DNA of 64,000 nucleotides from the NCBI RefSeq assembly GCF_900083545.1, contig NZ_LT559262.1:1893673-1957672 (forward strand), given 5' to 3'. This document shows positions 1 to 9,078 of the stretch, piece after piece. Under the pieces are notes generated by a model that had not been told where the DNA came from, searched no databases, and saw only the letters and a program-made list of their open reading frames with translations. Numbering within the stretch: the stretch's first letter is position 1; every line of letters starts with the position of its first letter. The stretch comes from Alistipes provencensis (GTDB lineage Bacteria; Bacteroidota; Bacteroidia; Bacteroidales; Rikenellaceae). The position numbers and the translations under genes are program-made.

Positions 1-1276
1 CGTCGAGGGCGGCCACGAACGCGGCGTTGGGTTTGCCGTTGAAGGCAGCGAGGGCGGCCGACGCCTCCCGGGCGTGCGGACCGTCGAGCTGGGCGATGAG
101 GGTCTCCAGCGCCTCCTGCCCGCCGATCCTGCCGGCGGCGCGGATGGCCGCGAGGGAGAGTTCCGTGTCGGGCGACGCGATGGCGGCGATGACCGTTCCG
201 GCCTGCGATGCGGCGTGACGGCTTCCGAACCAGCTTATGACATCGGTTTTGGCGGCGTTGTCCTTCAGCGACGGCAGTTTTCGGGCGATGGCGGCGTAGA
301 GGGCGTCGTCGGCGAACTCCGTGGCGAAGTCGAGCGCCGCGCAGCGGTAGGCCCGGTCGGCGTCTTTCAGTGCGGCGAGCACCTCCGAGGTTTGTTTCTT
401 GGCATCCGAACGCAGTACGATCCCCAGTCCGGCGATGCGCACGTTCTGCGGCATGCCGGCTTTCCGCAAGGCTTTGGCCGCGGCGAGGGCCTTGCTGTTC
501 CCTGCGGCGGCAAGGCGCGTCAGCAGTTCGATGTAGGCGCTTGCGGCTTGGCTCTTCTCAAAGGCGTAATTGGCGGCTTTGGCCGCTGCGGCGAGGGTCG
601 GGAGCGATGCTTCGCTGCCGCACTTCGCCAGTGCGTTGCAGACGGCCTCTTTCGTGGCTTCATCGGCCGTGGGGTCCGCGGCCCATTTCAGCAGCGCGGG
701 TTCGGCGGCCGTAAGGCGCTTTTCAGCGGCGGCATAGGCCAGCAAGGCTTTCGGGGCAGGGCTTCGTAGGATCAGAGAGAGAATTTCCCCGTCGGTTCCG
801 GGCGTGGAGATCAGCCCTCGCACGGCGTAGTCCGCGAGGTATTCGTCCGCGGCGTATTTCACGAACACGGGTGCCGTGGCGGTCGTCGCGCAGAGCTGGA
901 GCTGCGAGAGCAGGAATGCCTGATTGGGTTTGTCCGTCGAGGCTTCCACAGCCTCGGCGAGTCCTGTGCGGACCTCCCGGGCCAGCTCTTCGCGGCCTGC
1001 GGCGGTCACATAGCTCACCACGCCGTTGATGGCATACTCCACGGCGGCGTTCTTGCCTTCGGAGGCGGGGACGAGCATGCCGGCCATCATCCGGATTCCT
1101 TCGGCGCCGGTGGCGGCCAGCTCCTGCATCACGTTGTCGAACGCCTTGGGATTCTGCGCCGGAAGTTGGTTCAGTCCGTCCGCCACGATCGTCGCGGCGG
1201 TGCGCTGGCGTGCATCCTGCGCCCCGGCGGCGAACGGCACGAGGGCCAGCAGGAGAATTATCAGTATCTTTTTCAT
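1..1276 (-). CDS. HEAT-like repeat exported protein, partial (3' end outside window)
   Basis: An open frame runs from an ATG at 1276 leftwards to the window edge without a stop, giving about 425 residues. The first 20 residues form a clear signal peptide (MKKILIILLLALVPFAAGAQ). The rest is Ala- and Leu-rich and made of helical repeats of 30-40 residues (for example ALKDADRAYRCAALDFATE and LSLAAIRAAGRIGGQEAL), typical of HEAT or PBS-lyase-like scaffolds. It lies 26 bp behind the Gfo/Idh oxidoreductase and is the third gene of the operon that begins with the DUF1080 protein. In related operons such proteins often carry a further DUF1080 or sugar-active domain, but that part would lie outside the window. 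Function is not known; a periplasmic scaffold role is inferred. Confidence 0.75.
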   Translation of the reverse strand, partial: MKKILIILLLALVPFAAGAQDARQRTAATIVADGLNQLPAQNPKAFDNVMQELAATGAEGIRMMAGMLVPASEGKNAAVEYAINGVVSYVTAAGREELAREVRTGLAEAVEASTDKPNQAFLLSQLQLCATTATAPVFVKYAADEYLADYAVRGLISTPGTDGEILSLILRSPAPKALLAYAAAEKRLTAAEPALLKWAADPTADEATKEAVCNALAKCGSEASLPTLAAAAKAANYAFEKSQAASAYIELLTRLAAAGNSKALAAAKALRKAGMPQNVRIAGLGIVLRSDAKKQTSEVLAALKDADRAYRCAALDFATEFADDALYAAIARKLPSLKDNAAKTDVISWFGSRHAASQAGTVIAAIASPDTELSLAAIRAAGRIGGQEALETLIAQLDGPHAREASAALAAFNGKPNAAFVAALD

Positions 1277-1302
1277 CGTTTTTTCAGGTTTGCAGGGTTA
1301 AG

Positions 1303-2583
1303 TCAGATTTTCCACGGCGTGCGCATCGGCTGGTCGATCAGTCGGTTGGCGGCATCGTCGCCGACGAACAGTTGTGTGTCGGGATCGAAATGCAGCGTGC
1401 GGTTCAGCCGCAGGGCGCAGGCGCCCAGATTCACGAGCGTCGAACTGCGGTGGCCCTTGATCTCGTCGAGGGCGAAACGCTCGCGGGTGCGGACGCACCG
1501 GAGGAAATCGGTGTTTTGCGGTTCGGGATCGGGCATCTCGGAAATCTTCTCCATGACGTCCGGGATCGTGCATTCGAATCCCTGATAGACTTTGCCCAGC
1601 GGCCCCTCGATGTAGGGCACCTTGCCCTTGCTTTCGTAGCCCTCGCCCTCGAGGACGATCTGGCAGCCGTCCTCATAGGTGTAGACGATTCGGTGCCAGA
1701 TACCCACGGCGTCGGGATGCTGCTGCGGGGCGTCGACCTCGATCTTCACGGGCGAGGTGTCGTCCTTGCCCAGCAGATACTGCACGGGGTCCATGTAGTG
1801 CTGTCCCATGTCCGTCAGTCCGCCTCCGTCGTAGTCCCAGTAACCGCGGAACGTACCGTGGACGCGGTGTTTGTTGTAGGGCTTGTAGGGCGCCGGACCT
1901 AGCCACATGTCGTAATCCAGTTCGGCCGGAACACTCTGCGGCGTGAGGTTCTCCTGCCCCACCCAGAAGAATTTCCATGCGAATCCCGTAGCCCCCGAAA
2001 TGGTCACCTTGAGGGGCCATCCCAGCAGACCGCTGTCGACGAGCTTCTTCAGCGGTTCGACCGTCGTGCCCAGTCCGTAGAAGGTGTCCTTGAAACGGAA
2101 CCATGTGTTCAGTCGGAAGATGCGGCCGTTCTGCTTCACGGCCTCCACGACACGCTTGCCTTCGCCGATGGTGCGCGTCATCGGTTTCTCGCACCAGATG
2201 TCCTTACCGGCCCTGGCCGCCTCGACGGCCATCAGGCCGTGCCAGTGGGGCGGGGTGGCGATGTGCACGATGTCGACGTTGGGGTCGGTGATCAGGTCGC
2301 GGTAGTCGTGATAGGCCTCGAGAGTCTTGTCGAATTTCTTGCGGCCCAGCGTCACGGCGCTGTCGAGGTGGTTTCGGTCGACGTCGCAGACCGCTACCAG
2401 CCGGCAGGCGTCGGTGGAGGTGAAGTGGTAGCTGCTCTTGCCGATGCCGCCCACACCGATGATGCCTTTGGTGAGCTGGTCGCTCGGAGCGACGAATTTC
2501 GGGCCTCCGAGCACGCTGCGCGGCACGACGGTCAGTAGCGCCATGCCGCCCAGCGTTTTGAGAAAGTCTCTGCGGGAACTCAT
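1303..2583 (-). CDS. Gfo/Idh/MocA family oxidoreductase, Tat-exported
   Basis: 426 residues. The N-terminus carries a twin-arginine signal (MSSRRDFLKTLGG), expected for a folded, cofactor-loaded periplasmic enzyme. A Rossmann glycine motif (GIIGVGGIGKSS) follows at about residue 40, then the family EKPMTRTIGEG segment with the conserved Glu-Lys-Pro near residue 133, and a C-terminal substrate domain. Family members oxidise or reduce sugars at C3 or other carbons with a tightly bound NAD(P). The gene sits 21 bp after the DUF1080 gene. That pairing is known from gut Bacteroides loci that hydrolyse glycosides through 3-keto intermediates, so a role in making or reducing 3-keto sugars is likely. 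The exact substrate cannot be read from sequence. Confidence 0.88.
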   Translation of the reverse strand: MSSRRDFLKTLGGMALLTVVPRSVLGGPKFVAPSDQLTKGIIGVGGIGKSSYHFTSTDACRLVAVCDVDRNHLDSAVTLGRKKFDKTLEAYHDYRDLITDPNVDIVHIATPPHWHGLMAVEAARAGKDIWCEKPMTRTIGEGKRVVEAVKQNGRIFRLNTWFRFKDTFYGLGTTVEPLKKLVDSGLLGWPLKVTISGATGFAWKFFWVGQENLTPQSVPAELDYDMWLGPAPYKPYNKHRVHGTFRGYWDYDGGGLTDMGQHYMDPVQYLLGKDDTSPVKIEVDAPQQHPDAVGIWHRIVYTYEDGCQIVLEGEGYESKGKVPYIEGPLGKVYQGFECTIPDVMEKISEMPDPEPQNTDFLRCVRTRERFALDEIKGHRSSTLVNLGACALRLNRTLHFDPDTQLFVGDDAANRLIDQPMRTPWKI

Positions 2584-2604
2584 ATCTTTGGGTTGGTTAT
2601 CTCG

Positions 2605-3981
2605 TTAGCGTTCGGTTGTCTGATTTGCAGCCTGTTTCGCGGCACAGCAGGCCGACCCTTCGGCCGGTTCCTTCGGCAGCAGCGTGCGCAGTCGGAGGTT
2701 GCGCCAGAGGACTTTGATACCTCCGCCGTCGTGAATCTGCAGGGCGATGCGTCCCTGTGCGGCGCCGATCTTCGCGTCGGTGATGTCCACCATCTCCACG
2801 CCGTTGAGCCACGTCTGCACGCGGTCGCCCTGCACCCGCAGGCGCAGCGTGTTCCAATCACCCTCTTTGAGAATCGACTCCTTCTCGTCGGGAATCTGCA
2901 CCAGCCATCCGCGGCCGTAGGATTCGTAGATGCCCGCCGTGTCATGCCCCTTGGGAGCCACTTCGCACTGCCAGCCGTGAACCTTCACCGGCGGCTCGAC
3001 GAACGAGCGGAAGAAGACGCCCGAGTTGCCGTTCGACAACTGTTTGAACTCCAGCGTGAGGTCGAAATCATTGTAATATTCCCGTGTGGCGAGGTAGCCG
3101 TACTGCTTGTCGGGACCGCTCTCGCAGACGAGGTTGCCCTCTTTGTCCACATACCATTTCTCGGTTCCGTAAGCCTCCCAGCCCGTCAGGTCGCGGCCGT
3201 TGAAGAGCTCCACTTCCTTACCGGCTTTAAGCGGCAGCTCCTTGATCTTCAGGTTGCGGAACGAGGCGGGGTAGCCGTGGTCCTGCAGGCAGATCACGCC
3301 GCGGTGCGCCAGCCCGTATTCGGGCGCCGTCTCCCACTTGCCGCTGTTCTTGCGGGCGAACCAGTCGTCGGTCCATGCTTCGAATTCGAGGATTTTGCGG
3401 CCGTTGAGCCAGTGCTCGATGTGACCGTTGTCGCAGACGATGCGCGAGGAGTTCCATTCGCCCTGCGGATTGACCGACATCGAATCGGCGTCGGGCAGGT
3501 GCATGGCGTAATCCACGCCCAGCCGCTGCCACGGCTCGAGTTTCGTCGGGGCGTTCTGGGCCTCCCAGCCGTCGTTGTCGATCAGTTGGTATTCGGGCCC
3601 GGTGACGTAGGGAACGGCGAAATAGGGGTTCTCGACCACATGGTAGAGCATGCCGCTGTTACCGCCCGGGGAGAGTTTCCAGTCCCAGTCGAGGATAAAA
3701 TTTTCGTATTGTTTCTTGGTGACGATGTAGCCTGTCAGGTCGCTGCCGTCGCCCGCGGCTTGTATGCAGCCGTCCACGACGTGCCACGGCATCGTCAGCG
3801 AATCGCCGTTGAAGTCTTTCCATTGGTCGAGCGTCTTTCCGTCGAAGAGCAGTTGCCATCCGTCGGCGATCTCGGCTTCGGTGAGGGTGTTGTGCTTGGG
3901 CCCGCAGGAACAGAGGCAGGCTGCGATGATTCCCGACCCCAACAACGTGCGGAGCAGGTTTCGGTGCAAGTTTCGTTTCAT
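2605..3981 (-). CDS. Tandem DUF1080 (3-keto-disaccharide hydrolase) lipoprotein
   Basis: 458 residues with a lipoprotein signal ending at ACLCSC. Two DUF1080 (PF06439) concanavalin-like domains follow each other: about residues 35-230 (GWQLLFDGKTLDQWKDFNGD) and about 240-440 (EVELFNGRDLTGWEAYGTE). Both keep the family pattern of W-x-[VY]-x-D/G-x, the NSG turn (GGNSGMLYH; NGNSGVFFR) and the late 'WN.LR....G....WLNG' strand. Members hydrolyse 3-keto-glycosides. It is the first gene of the operon with the Gfo/Idh enzyme and the HEAT-like protein, and has a TAnnTTTG box 85-92 bp upstream. The double domain could mean one catalytic and one binding copy. Anchored either in the periplasm or at the surface. 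Confidence 0.88.
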   Translation of the reverse strand: MKRNLHRNLLRTLLGSGIIAACLCSCGPKHNTLTEAEIADGWQLLFDGKTLDQWKDFNGDSLTMPWHVVDGCIQAAGDGSDLTGYIVTKKQYENFILDWDWKLSPGGNSGMLYHVVENPYFAVPYVTGPEYQLIDNDGWEAQNAPTKLEPWQRLGVDYAMHLPDADSMSVNPQGEWNSSRIVCDNGHIEHWLNGRKILEFEAWTDDWFARKNSGKWETAPEYGLAHRGVICLQDHGYPASFRNLKIKELPLKAGKEVELFNGRDLTGWEAYGTEKWYVDKEGNLVCESGPDKQYGYLATREYYNDFDLTLEFKQLSNGNSGVFFRSFVEPPVKVHGWQCEVAPKGHDTAGIYESYGRGWLVQIPDEKESILKEGDWNTLRLRVQGDRVQTWLNGVEMVDITDAKIGAAQGRIALQIHDGGGIKVLWRNLRLRTLLPKEPAEGSACCAAKQAANQTTER

Positions 3982-4065
3982 AAGATGCAGTTTAGGTAGA
4001 ATTCGTGTTTTTTGGTATTCTTAACCGGGTAAGTTGGATGTTGTTTCTTCCCGGAGGCTATTTCA

Positions 4066-4073
4066 CAAATGTA
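4066..4073 (-). promoter_or_regulatory. -7 box for the DUF1080 operon
   Basis: The minus strand reads TACATTTG here, a perfect Bacteroidota TAnnTTTG box, giving a leader of about 80 nt before the ATG at 3981. No convincing TTG lies 19-21 bp upstream. Confidence 0.5.
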
Positions 4074-4133
4074 ACCTTTTTTATGGGGATTGCCAGCATA
4101 AAAGGCGAAAAAATGACGGATCGGGTCTAAAAA

Positions 4134-4169
4134 AATGCCGCAGGGTGCTTTTTAGCACCCTGCGGCATT
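4134..4169 (-). terminator. Intrinsic terminator of the his operon
   Basis: A perfect 16-bp stem (arms 4134-4149 and 4154-4169) with a TTTT loop. On the minus strand it is followed by seven T residues, 36 bp past the hisIE stop. Confidence 0.9.
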
Positions 4170-4205
4170 GTACCCGGCGGTCCGGATTCCGGGACCCGGT
4201 GAGGA

Positions 4206-4826
4206 TCAGGAGTGACGGCGCGCCAGCTCCTTTTCGAGGTCGGCGATCGAGCAGCCCGTGGCTTCGAGCAGCACGAGCAGGTGGTAGACGAGATCCGAAG
4301 CCTCGTAGATCATCGCCTCGCGGTTCTGGGCCACGGCTTCGATGACGGTCTCCACGGCCTCCTCGCCGACTTTCTGCGCGATCTTGTTCACGCCGCGGTT
4401 GAAGAGCTTGGTGGTGTAGGAGCCTTCGGGCATCTCGGCGTGGCGGCCTTGGATGATGCTCTGCAGGTAGCGGATGAAACCTTCGGTCTCGGGCACGGCC
4501 TCCCCGAAGCAGGTCTTCGATCCCGTGTGGCAGGTCGGGCCGTGGGGGATGACGCGCACGAGTAGCGTGTCGTCGTCGCAGTCAGCGGCGATGGATACGA
4601 TGTCGAGCCAGTTGCCGCTGGTCTCGCCTTTGGTCCACAGACACCGGCGCGAACGGCTGTAAAAGGTGACGCGCCCTTCGGCGAGACTCTTGTCGTAAGC
4701 CTCCTCGTTCATGTAGCCCAGCATGAGCACTTGCAGGGTGCGGGCGTCCTGAATGACGGCGGGGACGAGTCCGCCGGGGAGTTTTGCGGCGCTGAGCGCC
4801 GAAAACGGTTTTCCTTCGATTTTCAT
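4206..4826 (-). CDS. hisIE: Bifunctional phosphoribosyl-AMP cyclohydrolase / phosphoribosyl-ATP pyrophosphatase
   Basis: 206 residues, catalysing steps 2 and 3 of histidine synthesis in the cytoplasm. The N-terminal HisI domain (about 1-115) shows the conserved WTKGETSGN and the metal-binding [11 protein letters not shown] plus HGPTCHTG motifs. The C-terminal HisE domain (about 118-206) has the [13 protein letters not shown] helix with acidic residues that bind Mg2+. It is the last gene of the operon; its ATG is 8 bp after the hisF stop at 4834-4836, and the operon terminator follows. Length and domain order match the standard fused form of Bacteroidota. Confidence 0.97.
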   Translation of the reverse strand: MKIEGKPFSALSAAKLPGGLVPAVIQDARTLQVLMLGYMNEEAYDKSLAEGRVTFYSRSRRCLWTKGETSGNWLDIVSIAADCDDDTLLVRVIPHGPTCHTGSKTCFGEAVPETEGFIRYLQSIIQGRHAEMPEGSYTTKLFNRGVNKIAQKVGEEAVETVIEAVAQNREAMIYEASDLVYHLLVLLEATGCSIADLEKELARRHS

Positions 4827-4833
4827 AATGGTG

Positions 4834-5620
4834 TTATAATCTGACGTTTATATTGCGTTCGTTCAAGGCCCGCTTCAACACGGGGATCGGAATTTCGTTG
4901 TAGTGGAAGATGCTGGCGGCCAGCGCTGCGTCGGCGCGGCCGAGGGTCAGCACGTCGGCGATGTGGTCCACCGTGCCGGCGCCGCCCGAGGCGATGATCG
5001 GGACGCGTGCCGGCGCCGCCCGAGGCGATGATCGGGACGGGGAGCTCGGCCAGCCGCGCGAAGGTGTCGCACGGATAGCCGTTCTTGGTGCCGTCGTGGT
5101 CCATCGAGGTGAAGAGTATCTCGCCCGCGCCGCGGTCGGCGGCTTCGCGGGCCCAGACGAAGAGTTCGCGTTCGGTGGGGCGTTTGCCGCCGTGGGTCGT
5201 GACGACCCAGCGGCCGTCGACGGTCCGGGCGTCGATCGCCGCCACGACGAACTGTGAGCCGTATTTGGCGGCGATGGCGTCGATCAGCGCGGGATTGGCC
5301 ACGGCGGCGCTGTTGAGGGTGATCTTGTCGGCCCCGGCGTCGAGCAGCCTGCAGGCGTCGTCGACCGACGAGATGCCGCCCCCGACGGTGAAGGGGATGT
5401 CGATGCGCGCGGCGATGCGCGCGACCAGTTCGGTGAAGGTCCTGCGGCCCTCCTCCGAGGCGCTGATGTCGAGGTAAACCAGTTCGTCAGCCCCTTCGGA
5501 GGCATATTTCGCGCCGAGTTCCACGGGGTCGCCGACCTGTCGCAGCCCCACGAAGTTGATGCCTTTGACGGTCTGGCCGTCGCGGATGTCGAGGCAGGGG
5601 ATTATGCGTTTCGCAAGCAT
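4834..5620 (-). pseudogene. hisF: Imidazole glycerol phosphate synthase cyclase subunit, frameshifted by a 34-bp tandem duplication
   Basis: From the ATG at 5620 the frame encodes a normal HisF barrel: [15 protein letters not shown] with the catalytic Asp of [12 protein letters not shown], and the second Asp in [12 protein letters not shown]. After [11 protein letters not shown] a perfect 34-bp direct duplication (4972-5005 and 5006-5039) shifts the frame, so the rest reads as unrelated Arg-rich sequence that runs past the normal end to 4823. Removing one copy restores a 250-residue protein ending in [17 protein letters not shown] and a TAA at 4834-4836, the usual family length. HisF works with HisH to form the imidazole ring. 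It overlaps hisA by 19 bp. Either a recent inactivating mutation or, since all other his genes are intact, an assembly error. Confidence 0.93.
4972..5039. repeat. Perfect 34-bp tandem duplication inside hisF
   Basis: Copies at 4972-5005 and 5006-5039 are identical. Each encodes the [11 protein letters not shown] phosphate-binding strand of HisF. As 34 is not a multiple of three, the second copy breaks the frame. Confidence 0.97.
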
Positions 5621-6330
5621 CGTTCGAGTTCTTTGAGGGTGATGCGCCCTTCGTAGAGGGCTTTGCCGACGATGACGCTCCGCAGGCCCTGCCGGTCGAG
5701 CTCCCCGATGTCGTCCATCGCCGAGATGCCGCCGCTGACGGTGATCTCCACCCCCGGAAAGCGGTTTTGCAGTTCGGCGTAGAAGGCCGCCGAAGGCCCG
5801 CACAGCATGCCGTCGCGTGAGATGTCGGTGCAGATGACCTGCGTAAGGCCCTGCGGTAGAAAGCGTTCGATCAGTTCGGGAGCCGAGAGGGCCGAGCTTT
5901 CCAGCCAGCCCTGAATGGCCACCGCGCCGTCGCGGATGTCGGCCCCGAGGATCAGCCGTTCGGGTCCGAACTCCGTGAGCCACTGGGCGAAGCGTTCGGG
6001 TTCGCGGACGGCGAGGCTGCCGCAGATGGCGCGGCCGGCCCCGGCGTCGAAGACGCTGCGCAGCGCTTCACGGCTCTTGATGCCGCCGCCGTACTGCACT
6101 TCGAGCCCCGTTCGCGTCGCCACGCGTTCCAGCACCGCGAGGTTGCGCGGTTCGGAAGCCTTCGCGCCGTCGAGGTCGACCATGTGCAGGCGGCGGATGC
6201 CCGCCTCCTCGAAGCGCAGGGCGGCTTCCAACGGGTCGCGGTAGTAGGTCTTCCGGCTGGCGTAGTCGCCCTGCGTAAGACGGACGCATTCGCCTTTTAT
6301 AATGTCTGTTGCGGGAATTATTTCAATCAT
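5602..6330 (-). CDS. hisA: ProFAR isomerase (phosphoribosylformimino-5-aminoimidazole carboxamide ribotide isomerase)
   Basis: 242 residues, a cytoplasmic TIM barrel for the fourth step of histidine synthesis. The first catalytic Asp is in [15 protein letters not shown] and the second in [11 protein letters not shown]. Phosphate-binding loops QYGGGIKS and TVSGGIS are present. Its ATG overlaps the hisH stop (6327-6330, ATGA) and its end overlaps the hisF start by 19 bp, so translation is coupled. Typical length, nothing unusual. Confidence 0.97.
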   Translation of the reverse strand: MIEIIPATDIIKGECVRLTQGDYASRKTYYRDPLEAALRFEEAGIRRLHMVDLDGAKASEPRNLAVLERVATRTGLEVQYGGGIKSREALRSVFDAGAGRAICGSLAVREPERFAQWLTEFGPERLILGADIRDGAVAIQGWLESSALSAPELIERFLPQGLTQVICTDISRDGMLCGPSAAFYAELQNRFPGVEITVSGGISAMDDIGELDRQGLRSVIVGKALYEGRITLKELERCLRNA

Positions 6331-6923
6331 AGGTTCAGAAAATTATGTAAAATCCGGGCGCCTGCCGCGCCGCTCTTTTCGGGGTGGAACTGCGTGCCGA
6401 AGAAGTTGCCGCGGCCGAGCGCCGCGCTGAACGGACGCCCGTAGCGGGTCGTGGCGATGGTCGCATCGCACGGCTCGGCGGCGAAGGAGTGGACGTAATA
6501 TAGATAGGAATCTTCGGCCATGCCGCGGAACAGCGGGGTGCGGAGGCCGGAGATGGTGTCCCAGCCTACATGGGGGACTTTCAGCCGTTCGCCCGTCTGC
6601 GTGGCCGTCGGGAGCCGCAGGACCCGTGCCGGAAAGATGCCCATGCAGCCGACGCCGCCCTCCTTGCTTTCGAGGCACATCAGTTGCATGCCGATGCAGA
6701 TGCCCAGCACGGGTTGCGTGAGCGTGGGGATGACGGCGTCGAGACCCCGTTCGCGGAGTTTCGACATGGCCGACGAAGCCTCGCCGACCCCCGGGAGGAT
6801 CACCCGGTCGGCGCGGCGCAGCAGCGAGGGATCGGCCGTGAGGATGAATTCGGCCCCGGCACGGTGCAGGGCGTCGGCAACCGACCGCAGGTTGCCCGTA
6901 TCGTAATCGACTACCGCTGTCAT
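6327..6923 (-). CDS. hisH: Imidazole glycerol phosphate synthase glutaminase subunit
   Basis: 198 residues starting [15 protein letters not shown] at 6923, chosen because this is the family N-terminus and its ATG overlaps the hisB stop (ATGA at 6920-6923). It is a class I glutamine amidotransferase: the nucleophile Cys lies in [10 protein letters not shown] and the His and Glu of the triad in QFHPEKSG. The oxyanion strand precedes it as [12 protein letters not shown]. It delivers ammonia to HisF, which in this sequence is frameshifted. Confidence 0.97.
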   Translation of the reverse strand: MTAVVDYDTGNLRSVADALHRAGAEFILTADPSLLRRADRVILPGVGEASSAMSKLRERGLDAVIPTLTQPVLGICIGMQLMCLESKEGGVGCMGIFPARVLRLPTATQTGERLKVPHVGWDTISGLRTPLFRGMAEDSYLYYVHSFAAEPCDATIATTRYGRPFSAALGRGNFFGTQFHPEKSGAAGARILHNFLNL

Positions 6924-8047
6924 AGGACTCCTTTGCTGCTGGGGATGTCGTATCCGAAGCCCTGCCGGCCGACGGCCATGCGCAGGGCGCGGGCGAAGGC
7001 TTTGAAGATGGCTTCGGCCTTGTGGTGGTCGTTGTCGCCGCGGGCCGAGATTTGGAGGTTGCACCGCGCGGCGCAGCAGAGCGAGTGGAAGAAGTGGCGG
7101 AATAGCTCCGTCGGCACGTCGCCGACCCGCTCGCGGCGGAATTCGGCGTCCCACTCGAAGTCGATGCGGCCCCCGAAGTCGAGGAGCACCAGCGCCCGGC
7201 AGTCGTCCATCGGCAGGGCGAAGCCGTAGCGGGCGATGCCCGCCTTGGAGCCCAGCGCGCGGTCGATGGCCTCGCCCAGCGTGATGGCCACATCCTCCGT
7301 GGTGTGGTGTTCGTCGATGTCGAGGTCGCCCCGGGCATCCACGGCCAGCGACACGCCGCCGTGGTGGGCGATCTGCGCGAGCATGTGGTCGAGGAAGCGC
7401 AGTCCCGTGGAGATCTCGCCGTTGAAGTCGCCGCGGCCGTCGAGGTCCAGACGCACGGTGATCTGCGTCTCGCGGGTCTCGCGCCGGACCTCCACCCGGC
7501 GTTCGCCGCGGCGGATGAACTCGGCGATTTCGGCCCACGAGTCGGTCACCAGCGCGCAGGCGTCGGCGGCACCGGCTTCGTCGAGCATCCGGAGCCCCTC
7601 GGCGGCGGGCGCCAGCAGGATGCCCCGGGCCCCGAGGTTGCGGGCCAGCAGGATGTCGGTCGCGCGGTCGCCGATGACGTAGCTCGCGGCGAGGTCGCAA
7701 CTGCCGTCGAGGTAGTTCCCGAACATCCCCGTGCGGGGTTTGCGCGTGGGGGCGTTGTCCGCCTCGAAGGTGCGGTCGATGAGCTGGTCGTCGAACGCGA
7801 CACCCTCGCCCCGTAGCGTCGAGAGCATCTTTTCGTGGGCGGGCCAAAACGTCTCTTCGGGAAAGGAGTCGGTTCCGAGTCCGTCCTGATTGGTGGCCAG
7901 CACGAGGTCGAAGCCGAGGCCCGTGAGGGCTTTCAGCCCCGAGATGGCTCCGGGCACGAATGCGAGTTTTTCGAGGCTGTCGATCTGTTCGTCGGCGGGT
8001 TCGGCGATGACGGTGCCGTCGCGGTCGATGAAGAGGGCTTTTTTCAT
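6920..8047 (-). CDS. hisB: Bifunctional histidinol-phosphatase / imidazoleglycerol-phosphate dehydratase
   Basis: 375 residues from the ATG at 8047. The N-terminal HAD phosphatase (about 1-165) has the nucleophile motif LFIDRDGTV and a late YVIGDRATD motif. The C-terminal dehydratase (about 180-375) has the paired metal sites [23 protein letters not shown] and [10 protein letters not shown]. It performs steps 6 and 8. ATGA overlaps join it to hisC upstream (8044-8047) and hisH downstream. The fused form is usual in gut Bacteroidota. Confidence 0.97.
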   Translation of the reverse strand: MKKALFIDRDGTVIAEPADEQIDSLEKLAFVPGAISGLKALTGLGFDLVLATNQDGLGTDSFPEETFWPAHEKMLSTLRGEGVAFDDQLIDRTFEADNAPTRKPRTGMFGNYLDGSCDLAASYVIGDRATDILLARNLGARGILLAPAAEGLRMLDEAGAADACALVTDSWAEIAEFIRRGERRVEVRRETRETQITVRLDLDGRGDFNGEISTGLRFLDHMLAQIAHHGGVSLAVDARGDLDIDEHHTTEDVAITLGEAIDRALGSKAGIARYGFALPMDDCRALVLLDFGGRIDFEWDAEFRRERVGDVPTELFRHFFHSLCCAARCNLQISARGDNDHHKAEAIFKAFARALRMAVGRQGFGYDIPSSKGVL

Positions 8048-9078
8048 AGGGTGAAATTTTTGACGGTTTCCAGCATCCGGGCGTTCTCGTCGGGGCGGCC
8101 GACGGTGATGCGCAGGCACCCTTCGCACCCCGGGATGCGCGAACGGTTGCGGACGATGACCCCCGCGGCGATCAGCGCGTCGTAAAGGCGGTCGGGGTCG
8201 GGAGTGCGGACCAGCACGAAGTTGGCCTCCGAGGGGTAGACCCGTTCGATGGCGGGGCATGCGGCGAGGGTCCGGGCGATGGCGTCGCGCTCGGCGCGGA
8301 GTTGCGCCACCTGCCCTGCGATGTCGAACGAGAGCCGTTCGGCAACGGCGGCTTGTGCCAGACAGTTGATGTTGTAGGGGTATTTCACGCGGGCGAAGAG
8401 CGCCGCGACGGGGGCAGACGCGAAGGCCAGTCCGAGGCGTAGCCCCGCCATGCCCCACGCTTTGGAGAGGGTTTGCAGGACGATGAGGTTTTCGAATTCG
8501 TCGAGCCGTGCGAGAAATCCCGGCTCGGAGGCGAAGTCGATGTAGGCTTCGTCGAGCACGACCATGCCGTCGAAACGGCGGATGAGCCGTTCGATGTCGG
8601 CCGCCGGGAAGGCGTTGCCCGTAGGGTTGTTCGGGGAGCAGAGCCACAGCAGTTTGGTCCGTTCGTCGGCCGCGGCGAGCAGGGCGTCAACCGGGAGAGC
8701 GTACTCCTCGCCGAGCGGCACTTCGCGCATCTCGACGTCGTTGACGTCGGCGGCGACGCGGTACATGCCGTAGGTCGGGGCGATCGAGACGGCGTTGTCG
8801 ACGCCGGGGCGGCAGAAGATGCGGTAGGCGAGGTCGATGGCCTCGTCGCTGCCGTTGCCGATGAAGACCTGCTCCCCGCGCACGCCTTTCAGGGCGGCGA
8901 TGCGCTGTTTCAGATTCTTCTGGTGCGGGTCGGGGTAGCGGTTGACCCCGTTCTCGTAGGGGTTTTCGTTGGCATCGAGCCACGTCGATATCTCCCCGCC
9001 GGCATATTCGTCGCGGGCCGTGGAGTAGGGTTTCAGCGCCCGGATGTTGGGGCGCACCAACTGTTCGAGGGTTTTCAT
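8044..9078 (-). CDS. hisC: Histidinol-phosphate aminotransferase
   Basis: 344 residues from the ATG at 9078, which overlaps the end of hisD (9075-9078). A fold-type I PLP enzyme: [10 protein letters not shown], the PLP Asp in [10 protein letters not shown], and the Schiff-base Lys in [16 protein letters not shown]; the N-terminal LDANENPY substrate motif marks it as HisC. It transfers the amino group from glutamate to imidazole-acetol phosphate. Confidence 0.97.
   Translation of the reverse strand: MKTLEQLVRPNIRALKPYSTARDEYAGGEISTWLDANENPYENGVNRYPDPHQKNLKQRIAALKGVRGEQVFIGNGSDEAIDLAYRIFCRPGVDNAVSIAPTYGMYRVAADVNDVEMREVPLGEEYALPVDALLAAADERTKLLWLCSPNNPTGNAFPAADIERLIRRFDGMVVLDEAYIDFASEPGFLARLDEFENLIVLQTLSKAWGMAGLRLGLAFASAPVAALFARVKYPYNINCLAQAAVAERLSFDIAGQVAQLRAERDAIARTLAACPAIERVYPSEANFVLVRTPDPDRLYDALIAAGVIVRNRSRIPGCEGCLRITVGRPDENARMLETVKNFTL

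Noticed and set aside
1210..1902. Plus-strand open frames opposite the Gfo/Idh and HEAT genes
   Set aside because: GC-rich mirror frames; no start signals, and the minus-strand proteins are clearly recognised.
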